From positions 31,286-95,285 of the forward strand of contig NZ_QYUP01000111.1 in assembly GCF_003590855.1 (NCBI RefSeq): 64,000 bases of DNA. Reading direction: 5' to 3'. Positions 18,363-26,402 of the stretch are shown one piece after another (positions within the stretch are counted from its first letter, which is position 1; every line of letters begins with the position of its first letter). This DNA is from Massilia cavernae. GTDB lineage: Bacteria > Pseudomonadota > Gammaproteobacteria > Burkholderiales > Burkholderiaceae_D. Both the position numbers and the translations under genes were made by a program. A model generated the notes under the pieces. It was not told the origin of the DNA and ran no database searches. It saw nothing but the letters and a program-made list of their open reading frames with translations.

Positions 18363-19263
18363 TGAGCTTCTTTATTGAAGTGCTTCTCTGGGCGGCGGCC
18401 TGCTCTCCGGCGTCATGTACGCGCTGGTGGCCATCGGCTTTGTCCTGATCTACAAGGCCTCCGGGGTCTTCAACTTCGCCCAGGGGGCGATGGTGTTCTT
18501 CGCCGCCCTCACCTGCGTCGGCATCATCGACAAGTTCGGCGTGTCGCTGTGGCTCGCCGTGCCGGGCACCATCGCCGTGATGATCCTGCTCGGCATCGCC
18601 ATCGAGCGCGTGGTGCTGCGCCCGCTGGTCAACCAGCCGGAGATTACCCTGTTCATGGCCACCATCGGCCTCGCCTTCTTCATCGAAGGCCTGGCGCAGC
18701 TGGTCTGGGGTTCGCAGGTGCGCAAGCTCGACCTGCCGATCGAGGACATCCCCAACGCCTGGCTGATGGACAACTACAACATCCTGGTATCCAACTTCGA
18801 CATGACGGCCGCCGCCATCTGCGGCGTGCTGGTCACCGTGCTCGCGCTGCTGTTCTCGAAAACCAAGGTCGGCCGCGCCCTCCGCGCCGTCGCCGACGAC
18901 CACCAGGCCGCGCTGGCGGTGGGCATCCCGCTGCAGCGCATCTGGGCCATCCTGTGGGGCGTGGCGGGGCTGGTGGCGCTGGTCGCGGGCATGCTCTGGG
19001 GCGCCCGCAACGGCGTGCAGTTCGCCCTCACCTTCATCGCGCTGAAGGCCCTGCCGGTGCTGATCCTGGGCGGCTTCACCTCGGTGCCGGGCGCCATTGT
19101 CGGCGGCCTGATCATCGGCGCCTCCGAAAAGCTGGCCGAAGTCTACCTCGGCCCGTACGTCGGCGGCGGCATCGAAGGCTGGTTCCCTTACGTGCTCGCA
19201 CTGCTGTTCCTGCTGGTTCGCCCCGAAGGGCTGTTCGGCGAAAAAATCATCCGGAGGATTTGA
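18362..19263 (+). CDS. ABC transporter permease, LivH-like, with an N-terminal frameshift
   Basis: An inner-membrane permease of the LivH family (NFAQGAM, VGRALRAVADD, ALPVLILGGFTSVPGAIVGG). The coupled ATG at 18362 (TAATG with the previous stop) encodes MSFFIEVLL, but the frame is then lost. Removing two bases (an extra CT near 18386-18389) restores MSFFIEVLLGGGLLSGVMYA and a full first helix. As sequenced, the only good start in the main frame is ATG 18415, giving 282 residues with a shortened first membrane span. Either a sequence error, a real frameshift, or use of the internal start. Confidence 0.8.
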
Positions 19264-19264
19264 G

Positions 19265-20323
19265 ATGTTCTACCGTGAAGCCGGCCAGTTCAAGACCAGC
19301 TACCAGTCCGATGGACAGGTGTTCCCGATCCGCCAGGACCGCATCGCCCTGCTCGCGCTGCTGGCCGTGGCGCTGGTCGCCGTACCCATGTTCGCCACGC
19401 CCTACCTGCTGTCGGCGATCCTGATTCCCTTCCTGATCTTTTCCCTGGCCGCGCTCGGGCTGAATATCCTGACCGGCTATGCCGGCCAGCTGTCGCTCGG
19501 CACCGCAGCCTTCATGGCGGTCGGCGCGTTCGCGTCGTGGAACATCATCACGCGCCTGCCCGGCATCCCGATGCTGCTGGCCTTCGTGCTGGGCGGATTG
19601 TGCGCGGCCATGGTGGGCATCGCGTTCGGCCTGCCGTCGCTGCGCATCCGCGGCTTCTACCTGGCGGCATCGACGCTGGCCACCCAGTTCTTCGTGGTCT
19701 GGTGCCTGACCAAGATCCCCTACCTGACCAACTACAGCACGTCGGGCGTGATCACCGCGCAGAAGATCGAGATTTTCGGCTACGCCTTCGATACTCCGGC
19801 CAGCAAGTACATGCTGGTGCTGGCCATCGTCGCGCTGATGGCGCTGATGGCCAAGAACATGGTGCGCTCGAACGTGGGCCGCTCCTGGATGGCGGTGCGC
19901 GACATGGACGTGGCGGCGGAAGTCATCGGCTTCCGGCCGATGCGCACCAAGCTGCTGGCGTTCGCGGTCAGTTCCTTCTACTGCGGCGTGGCGGGCGCGC
20001 TGTACGCCTACGCCTATCTCGGCACGGTCGAACCGGAGGCCTACAACCTCGACCTGTCGTTCCGCATCCTGTTCATGATTATCATCGGCGGCGTCGGCTC
20101 GATCCTGGGTTCCTTCCTGGGCGCGGGCTTCATCGTGCTGCTGCCGGTATTCCTGAACATCCTGGCGCACGGCCTGTCCCTGCCGACGTCGGTGGCATCG
20201 AACCTGGAGTTGATGGTGTTTGGCGCGTTGATCATTTTCTTCCTGATCGTGGAGCCGCATGGCCTCGCGCGCTTGTGGCAAGTAGGTAAAGAAAAATTGC
20301 GCCTGTGGCCCTTCCCGCATTAA
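19265..20323 (+). CDS. ABC transporter permease, LivM-like
   Basis: A 352-residue inner-membrane permease with a roughly 30-residue cytoplasmic N-terminal extension (MFYREAGQFKTSYQSDGQVF), then about nine to ten spans. Family motifs: LGLNILTGYAGQLSLGTAAFM, GLPSLRIRGFYLAASTLA, and GRSWMAVRDMDVAAEVIG. It would pair with the LivH-like gene to form the channel. GGAGG precedes its ATG, which lies one base after the LivH-like stop. Confidence 0.92.
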   Translation: MFYREAGQFKTSYQSDGQVFPIRQDRIALLALLAVALVAVPMFATPYLLSAILIPFLIFSLAALGLNILTGYAGQLSLGTAAFMAVGAFASWNIITRLPGIPMLLAFVLGGLCAAMVGIAFGLPSLRIRGFYLAASTLATQFFVVWCLTKIPYLTNYSTSGVITAQKIEIFGYAFDTPASKYMLVLAIVALMALMAKNMVRSNVGRSWMAVRDMDVAAEVIGFRPMRTKLLAFAVSSFYCGVAGALYAYAYLGTVEPEAYNLDLSFRILFMIIIGGVGSILGSFLGAGFIVLLPVFLNILAHGLSLPTSVASNLELMVFGALIIFFLIVEPHGLARLWQVGKEKLRLWPFPH

Positions 20324-20387
20324 CCGGGCCGCAAGGACGCAATCAGTCAATCGGCAGCATTCTTGGAAAACTGAGGAGACGATAACA

Positions 20388-21689
20388 ATGAAACTGACTA
20401 CGAAGCTCATGCTGTGCGCGGCCCTATCCGGCGCAGTTACCCAGGTCCTGGCGGCCGACCAGTTCGTCGCGCTGCCTTCCTACCGCGTGGGCCCCTACGC
20501 GGCCGGCGGCTCCGGCTTCTATGGCGGTGCGATCGATTACTTCAACCTGGTCAACGCCAGCGGCGGCGTCAACGGCGTGAAGATCAAATGGGAAGAGTGC
20601 GAAACCGAATACAACCCGTCGCGCGGCGTCGAATGCTACGAGCGCCTCAAGACCAAGGAAGGCGGCGCGACCCTGGTCGAGCCGCTGTCGACCGGTATCG
20701 CCTATGGCATCCTCGACCGCGTCGCCCAGGACAAGATCCCGATGACGACCCTCGGCTACGGCCGCTCCGACGCCGCCAACGGCAAGGTGTTCCCGTACAT
20801 CTTCCCCCTGATTACCAGCTACTGGAACCAGGCTGCGGCGATGATCAAGTACCTGGCCGACAAGGAAGGCGGCTACGCCAAACTGAAGGGCAAGAAGATC
20901 GTCCACCTGTACCACGACTCGGCCTTCGGCAAGGAGCCGCTGCCGGTGCTGGAAGCGCAGGCCAAGCAGTACGGCTTCGAGCTGATCAAGATCGCGGTGG
21001 CGCCTCCGGGCAGCGAGCAGCAGTCGCAGTGGCTGCAGATCCGCCAGGCCAGGCCTGACCACGTGATCCTGTGGGGCTGGGGCGTGATGAACTCGGTCGC
21101 GATCAAGACCGCCCAGCGCAACGGCTTCCCGCGCGAAAAGATCCTTGGCGTGTGGTGGGCGGGTTCGGAGGAAGACACCATCCCTTCGGGCGACGCGGCC
21201 AAGGGCTACACCACGATGACCTTCAACACCCCGGGTAACTACCCTGTCATCGACGAGATCCGCAAGAAGGTCTACGCCGCCGGCAACGGCAACCTGGCCG
21301 ACCAGAAGCGCATTGGCTCCGTGTACCACATGCGCGGCATGACGTTAGGCATCCTGTGGGTCGAAGCGATCCGCAAGGCCCAGGAAAAATACGGCAAGGG
21401 CAAGGTCATGACCGGCGAGCAGGTGCGCTGGGGCCTGGAGAACCTGAACATCGACGCGGCCCGCCAGAAGCAGCTGGGCGCCTTCGGCATGTTCCCGACC
21501 GTGAAGACCAGCTGCGACGACCACGAAGGTTCGGGCGCGGTGAAGGTCCAGCAGTGGGACGGCGCCAAGTGGAAGGCCATCACGCCTAACTGGGTGGTCG
21601 GCGACAAGGCGCTGACCCGCAAACTGGTGGAAGAATCCTCGACGGTCTACGCCAAAGAGAAAAACATCACCCCTGCCTGCATGCAGTAA
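20388..21689 (+). CDS. ABC transporter substrate-binding protein
   Basis: A 433-residue periplasmic binding protein of the Leu/Ile/Val-binding type (type 1 periplasmic fold). Signal peptide residues 1-22, cut after VLA. The mature part shows GGAIDYFNLVNASGGVNGVKI and the lobe-2 region QWLQIRQARPDHVILWGWGVMN. GAGGAG precedes the start. Its closest relatives, as far as I recall, are putative aromatic/fatty-acid-associated binding proteins clustered with CoA ligases, so amino acids may not be its ligand; that is inference. Confidence 0.88.
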   Translation: MKLTTKLMLCAALSGAVTQVLAADQFVALPSYRVGPYAAGGSGFYGGAIDYFNLVNASGGVNGVKIKWEECETEYNPSRGVECYERLKTKEGGATLVEPLSTGIAYGILDRVAQDKIPMTTLGYGRSDAANGKVFPYIFPLITSYWNQAAAMIKYLADKEGGYAKLKGKKIVHLYHDSAFGKEPLPVLEAQAKQYGFELIKIAVAPPGSEQQSQWLQIRQARPDHVILWGWGVMNSVAIKTAQRNGFPREKILGVWWAGSEEDTIPSGDAAKGYTTMTFNTPGNYPVIDEIRKKVYAAGNGNLADQKRIGSVYHMRGMTLGILWVEAIRKAQEKYGKGKVMTGEQVRWGLENLNIDAARQKQLGAFGMFPTVKTSCDDHEGSGAVKVQQWDGAKWKAITPNWVVGDKALTRKLVEESSTVYAKEKNITPACMQ

Positions 21690-21697
21690 GCAGCACG

Positions 21698-21726
21698 GCT
21701 CCCCGCCATACGGCGGGGAGCGTTTC
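21698..21726 (+). terminator. hairpin between binding-protein and ATPase genes, terminator or attenuator
   Basis: GCTCCCCGCC (21698-21707) pairs perfectly with GGCGGGGAGC (21712-21721) around loop ATAC, followed only by GTTTCC. The short T-run suggests partial termination or mRNA 3'-end protection, which would raise the amount of binding protein relative to the downstream ATPase. Confidence 0.6.
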
Positions 21727-21741
21727 CTGGACAATGCGAAC

Positions 21742-22563
21742 ATGACGAACGATACAGCCAGCCAGCCCTACCTGTCGGTGAATAACATCGAGGTCATCTA
21801 CGACCACGTCATCCTGGTGCTAAAGGGCGTATCGCTGCAGGTCCCGCAAGGGAAAATCGTGGCCCTGCTGGGCGCCAACGGCGCCGGCAAGTCGACCACG
21901 CTGAAAACGATTTCGACCTTGCTGCGCGGCGAACGCGGCGACGTCACCAAGGGCGAAGTGCGCTTCAAGGGCGAACGGATCGACCAGCTGACGCCCAACG
22001 AACTGGTCAAGCGCGGCCTCTCGCAGGTGATGGAAGGCCGCCACTGCTTCGGCCACCTGACCATCGAAGAGAACCTGCTGACCGGCGCCTACACCCGCAG
22101 CATTTCGCGCGCGGAGCTGAAGGATTCGCTCGACGCGGTCTACCAGTACTTCCCGCGCCTGAAGGAACGGCGCAGCAGCCAGGCCGGCTACACCTCCGGC
22201 GGCGAACAGCAGATGTGCGCCATCGGCCGCGCGTTGATGGCCAAGCCGTCGATGATCCTGCTGGACGAACCGTCGATGGGCATCGCGCCGCAGATCGTCG
22301 AAGAAATATTCGACATCGTGAAGGACCTGAACCGCAAGGAGAACGTGTCCTTCCTGCTCGCCGAACAGAACACCATGGTCGCGCTGCGCTACGCCGACTT
22401 TGGCTACATCCTCGAAAACGGGCGTGTGGTGATGGAAGGCGAAGCCAGCGAGCTGGCCAACAACGAGGACGTCAAGGAGTTCTACCTTGGCGTGTCCGGC
22501 GCGGGGCGCAAGAGCTTCCGCGACATGAAATTCTACCGCCGCCGCAAACGCTGGCTGGCCTGA
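21742..22563 (+). CDS. ABC transporter ATP-binding protein, LivF-like
   Basis: A 273-residue ABC ATPase. Walker A GANGAGKST, the LivF-type block MEGRHCFGHLTIEENLLTGAY, YTSGGEQQMCAIGRALM in the signature region, and Walker B LLDEPSMGIAPQIVEEIF. It ends with a basic tail (KFYRRRKRWLA). Together with the LivG-like ATPase, two permeases and the binding protein it completes a five-component transporter. It is separated from the binding-protein gene by a stable hairpin. Confidence 0.9.
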   Translation: MTNDTASQPYLSVNNIEVIYDHVILVLKGVSLQVPQGKIVALLGANGAGKSTTLKTISTLLRGERGDVTKGEVRFKGERIDQLTPNELVKRGLSQVMEGRHCFGHLTIEENLLTGAYTRSISRAELKDSLDAVYQYFPRLKERRSSQAGYTSGGEQQMCAIGRALMAKPSMILLDEPSMGIAPQIVEEIFDIVKDLNRKENVSFLLAEQNTMVALRYADFGYILENGRVVMEGEASELANNEDVKEFYLGVSGAGRKSFRDMKFYRRRKRWLA

Positions 22564-22587
22564 CACCGCAACACGAAAGAAGAGAAC

Positions 22588-22941
22588 ATGGATTTTGAAA
22601 GTGCCAAGGCCTTGTGCCTTGCCTTCCCCGGAGCGACCACCGACATCAAGTGGGGCGCCGACCTGGTGTTTTCGGTTGGCGAGAAGATGTTCGCCGTGAC
22701 CGGCGACGAGGTACCGGCCAAGGGCATGAGCTTCAAGGTGGACGACGACCGCTTCCTGGAACTGACCGACCGCCCTGGCATCATCCCGGCGCCCTATATG
22801 GCGCGCAACAAATGGATCTATGTGGAAGAGGCGAACGCGCTTTCCGACGACGAAGCGCATGCCCTGCTGCGCCGCTCCTACGAACTGGTGTTCGCCAAAC
22901 TGACAAAGAAGCTGCAGCGCGAAATCGGCGAAGCGGCGTGA
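22588..22941 (+). CDS. MmcQ/YjbR family DNA-binding-like protein, copy 1
   Basis: A 117-residue protein of the YjbR/MmcQ (CyaY-like fold) family, known by CLAFPGATTDIKWGADLVFSVGEKMFAV and the FKVDDDRFLELTDRPGIIPAPYMA block. The biochemical role is unknown; some members were proposed to bind DNA. It lies 24 bases after the LivF-like gene and six bases before a second copy, inside the transport/CoA-ligase cluster. Confidence 0.85.
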   Translation: MDFESAKALCLAFPGATTDIKWGADLVFSVGEKMFAVTGDEVPAKGMSFKVDDDRFLELTDRPGIIPAPYMARNKWIYVEEANALSDDEAHALLRRSYELVFAKLTKKLQREIGEAA

Positions 22942-22947
22942 ACGATC

Positions 22948-23301
22948 ATGGATTTTGAAGCAGCAAAAGCGGTGTGCCGCACCTTTCCCGGCGTGACCGA
23001 AGATCTCAAGTGGGGCGAGGTCAATGTGTTCTCGGTCGGCGGCAAGATGTTCGCCTGTACCAATGCAGACCTGCCCGCGTTTCGCATCAGCTTCAAGGTG
23101 GATGACGACCGCTTCCTTGAACTGACCGACCGCCCGGGCATCATTCCCGCGCCCTACATGGCGCGCCTGAAGTGGGTGTATACCGACGATCCGAAGTCGC
23201 TCAGCGACGAAGAGGCCGCGGGACTGCTGCGCCGTTCGTGGGAGCTCGCGTTCGCGAAGCTGACCAAAAAGCTGCAGCGGGAAATAGGAGAACCAACATG
23301 A
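22948..23301 (+). CDS. MmcQ/YjbR family protein, copy 2 (tandem paralogue)
   Basis: A 117-residue paralogue of the preceding gene, the same length and with the identical stretch FKVDDDRFLELTDRPGIIPA, but diverged near the N-terminus (VCRTFPGVTEDLKWGEVNVF) and at the C-terminal helix. This is a clear tandem duplication. The stop overlaps the start of the next CoA-ligase gene as ATGA, so both copies are part of the operon. Confidence 0.85.
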   Translation: MDFEAAKAVCRTFPGVTEDLKWGEVNVFSVGGKMFACTNADLPAFRISFKVDDDRFLELTDRPGIIPAPYMARLKWVYTDDPKSLSDEEAAGLLRRSWELAFAKLTKKLQREIGEPT

Positions 23302-24557
23302 ACACCGAGACCCTCGACGCGCTCGAGACCCGCGACCCCGCCGAACGCGAGCGCGACCTGATGGCGCGCCTGCCGAAGCTGGTAGCGCTGGCCAAGTCCG
23401 CGCCGGGGTGGGCGCGCATCCTCGACGGCGTCGACGCCGCCGCGGTCAACAGCCGCGCCGCGCTGGCCGCCCTGCCGGTCACGCGCAAGGCCGACCTCAA
23501 GGCGCTGCAGAAGGACGCCATGCCCTTCGGCGGCCTGAATACGGCGCCGGTATCCGAGCTGGCGCGCGTGTTCATCTCGCCCGGCCCGATCTTCGACCCC
23601 GAAGGCCGCGGCAAGGACTGGTGGCGCTTCGCGCGCCCGCTGTTCGCAGGCGGCGTGCGCAAGGGCGGGCTGCTGCAGAACTGCTTCTCCTACCACTTCA
23701 CCCCGGCCGCCTTCATGATCGAAGGCGCAGCGGCGCGCATCGGCAGCGCGGTGATCCCGGCCGGCGCCGGGCAAACCGAGATGCAGGTGCAGTCGATGGC
23801 CGACCTGAAGCCGGACACCTATGTCGGCACGCCCTCCTTCCTGCGCATCATCATCGAAAAGGCGCGCGAAATGGGCGCCGACATCAGCAGCGTGCGCAAC
23901 GCGGTGATGGGCGCGGAAGCGCTGCCCCAGTCGCTGCGCGCCTGGTTCCAGGCCAACGGCGTGCCCAACGTGATCCAGACCTACGCGTCGGCCGATATCG
24001 GCAGCATCGCCTACGAAACCATCAGCGGCGGCGCGGTCAACCCCGGCATGGTGCTCGATGAAGACCTGATCGTCGAAATCGTCCGTCCCGGCAGCGGCGA
24101 ACCGGTCGCGCCGGGCGACACCGGCGAAGTGGTGGTCACCTCCTTCAATCCCGACTACCCGCTGATCCGCTTCGCCACCGGCGACATGTCGGCGCTGCTG
24201 GTCGATGCGCCGCCGTCGCCGTGCGGCCGCACCAACAGCCGCATCAAGGGCTGGATGGGCCGCGCCGACCAGACCACCAAGGTGCGCGCGATGTTCGTGC
24301 ACCCGTCGCAGGTGGCCAACATCGTGCGCCGCCATCCGGAGGTGTCGAAGGCGCGGCTGGTGGTCAGCGGCCGCATGGCCAACGACGTGATGACGCTGCA
24401 CTGCGAACTGGCGGGCCAGCCTGCACAAGCGCTGGAGGCAGCCATCGTCGAATCGATCCGCGAGGTGACCAAGCTGCGCGGCGAAGTGGTATTCGCGGCG
24501 CCCGGCTCGCTGCCGGATGACGGCAAGGTGATCGAAGACGCGCGCGACTACACTTGA
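23298..24557 (+). CDS. phenylacetate-CoA ligase-like AMP-binding protein
   Basis: A 419-residue adenylate-forming enzyme of the PaaK-like group. Readable pieces include PVTRKADL near residue 60, NCFSYHFTPAAF, PSFLRIIIEKAREMG, NAVMGAEALPQSLR, TYASADIGSIAYET, and the hinge GRADQTTKVRAMFVHPSQVANI, typical of PaaK C-terminal domains. It probably converts an aromatic or aliphatic acid to its CoA ester. AGGAG precedes the ATG, which overlaps the preceding stop. It closes the catabolic operon; the true substrate is unknown. Confidence 0.83.
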   Translation: MNTETLDALETRDPAERERDLMARLPKLVALAKSAPGWARILDGVDAAAVNSRAALAALPVTRKADLKALQKDAMPFGGLNTAPVSELARVFISPGPIFDPEGRGKDWWRFARPLFAGGVRKGGLLQNCFSYHFTPAAFMIEGAAARIGSAVIPAGAGQTEMQVQSMADLKPDTYVGTPSFLRIIIEKAREMGADISSVRNAVMGAEALPQSLRAWFQANGVPNVIQTYASADIGSIAYETISGGAVNPGMVLDEDLIVEIVRPGSGEPVAPGDTGEVVVTSFNPDYPLIRFATGDMSALLVDAPPSPCGRTNSRIKGWMGRADQTTKVRAMFVHPSQVANIVRRHPEVSKARLVVSGRMANDVMTLHCELAGQPAQALEAAIVESIREVTKLRGEVVFAAPGSLPDDGKVIEDARDYT

Positions 24558-24652
24558 ACGTGCCGGCCGCTGTTGCGGAAATCCAACTCGCGTCCGTCTG
24601 CGATTGGCGATATGAAGGATAATTGCTTCGTATCCTTAACAAGCAGGCCATC

Positions 24653-25240
24653 ATGCAAGACTTTCACTACCAGCGCGCGCAAGCGCTGATCAAGCACGCC
24701 GAAGAGATCTTCGATGCGGACGCCGTCAAGGCGGCCGTCGTGCGCGTCGCCGACACGCTGAACGAGCGCTTCGGCAATCTGGAAGACGAGGCGTTCCCGC
24801 TGGTGCTGGGCGTCATGGGCGGCGCGGTCGTGTTCACCGGCCAGCTGCTCACCCAGCTCGATTTCCCGCTCGAATTCGACTACATCCACGTCACCCGCTA
24901 CGGCGACGACGACCAGGGCGGCCAGGTGGTGTGGAAGGTGATTCCGCGCTCGAACGTGGCGGGCCGCACCATCGTCGTGGTCGACGACATCCTCGACGAA
25001 GGCGAAACGCTGGCGCACGTCAAGCAGCGCCTGCTCGACATGGGCGCGGCGGAAGTGATTTTGGCGGTGTTCGCGGACAAGGACATCAAGCGCGCCAAGC
25101 CGGTACAGGCCGACATCGTCGGCCTGACCATTCCCAACAAGTTCGTGGTCGGCTTCGGCATGGACGTCTACGGCTACTGGCGCAACCTGCCGGGACTGTG
25201 GGCGATCCGCGAGACGGACCTGAAGCCGCGCGACGCTTAA
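24653..25240 (+). CDS. hpt: hypoxanthine-guanine phosphoribosyltransferase
   Basis: A 195-residue purine salvage enzyme that joins hypoxanthine or guanine to PRPP. The PRPP-binding loop VVVDDILDEGETL and the flexible-loop/base region (YIHVTRYGDDDQGGQV) are visible; the C-terminal VVGFGMDVYGYWRNLPGLWAI is typical of the betaproteobacterial group. The ATG at 24653 follows an AGG-type ribosome site. A leader hairpin (AAGGATA at 24615, TATCCTT at 24631) lies just upstream. Its 3' end overlaps the convergent nitronate monooxygenase gene by 4 bases. Confidence 0.88.
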   Translation: MQDFHYQRAQALIKHAEEIFDADAVKAAVVRVADTLNERFGNLEDEAFPLVLGVMGGAVVFTGQLLTQLDFPLEFDYIHVTRYGDDDQGGQVVWKVIPRSNVAGRTIVVVDDILDEGETLAHVKQRLLDMGAAEVILAVFADKDIKRAKPVQADIVGLTIPNKFVVGFGMDVYGYWRNLPGLWAIRETDLKPRDA

Positions 25241-26192
25241 AGCGCGCAGATCCGGGCGCGCGCGGCCTCGTATTCGCGCTGCAGGCGCTCGACCATCTCC
25301 GCCACGGTAGGTACGTCGTGCATCAGGCCGACGCCCTGCCCTGCGCCCCAGATATCGCGCCACGCCTTGGCGCTGCCCGATCCGAAGCTCATCTTGCTCT
25401 TGTCCGATTCCGGCAGTGCGTTCGGGTCGAGCCCCGCGTTGAGGATCGACTTCTTCAGGTAGTTGCCGTGCACGCCGGTGAACAGGTTGGTGTACACGAT
25501 GTCGTCCGCGGCCGAATCGACGATGGCGTTGCGGTATTCGTCGCTGATGTTCGATTCCTGGGTGGCCAGCCAGCGCGAGCCGATATAGGCGAAGTCCGCG
25601 CCCATCGCCTGCGCAGCCAGGATGGCGTCGCCGCTGGCGATCGAGCCTGACAGCGCCAGCGGGCCGCTGAACAACTTGCGCACTTCCCCCACCAGCGCGA
25701 ACGGCGACAGCGCGCCCGCGTGGCCGCCCGCGCCCGCCGCGACCAGGATCAGGCCGTCGACGCCCGCTTCCAGCGCCTTTTGCGCATGGCGGATCGACAC
25801 CACGTCATGCAGCACGATGCCGCCGTAGCTGTGGACGGCGTCCATCATCTTCTTCGGCGGCGCGCGCAGCGACGAAATGATGATCGGCACCTTGTGGCGC
25901 ACGCACACCTCGACGTCGTGTTCGAGACGGTCGTTGGACTGGTGGACGATCTGGTTGACCGCGATCGGGCCGACCTTCTTGCCGGGTTGGCGGCCTGGTA
26001 TTCGGCCAGCTCGGCTTGCAGTTCAGTCAGCCAGGTGTCGAGCAGTTCGGCCGGGCGCGCGTTAAGCGCCGGGAAGGAACCGACGATGCCGGCCTTGCAC
26101 TGCGCCGCGACCAGTTTCGGGCCACTGGCGATGAACATCGGCGATCCGATGACGGGAAGGGACAGGTTTTGCAGCGCGACGGGCAATGCCAT
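25237..26192 (-). pseudogene. nitronate monooxygenase-like (NPD) gene with a single-base frameshift
   Basis: An FMN-dependent oxygenase of the nitronate monooxygenase/2-nitropropane dioxygenase family. The N-terminal part, from ATG 26192, reads LPVIGSPMFIASGPKLV; the rest, in another frame, reads HKVPIIISSLRAPP, VLHDVVSIRHAQKALEAG, GLILVAAGAGGHAG and GSIASGDAILAAQAMGADFAYIGSRW. The frames join near 25983: adding one G (CCGGC to CCGGGC) restores NPGKKVGPIAVNQIVHQSND. With that fix the protein would be about 318 residues. Either broken or a sequencing error in a G run. Confidence 0.8.
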
Positions 26193-26402
26193 GGACAGAC
26201 TCGCAGACGAAGGTTGATCGGGTTTGCGCGTTCATTATAGAGCCAAAAAAGAACGATCGTGCTAAGTTTAGAGCGCAAGATCTATCTTGCCTTCCCGCCA
26301 CTGCCGGCGCTGGCGTGGCGTGCGACGCGTGCCGGCACACACGATACACTTGGGGCATCGAGTCCCGGCAGCGCCTGGCCCTCGCCGCGCTGCGGCAATG
26401 CT

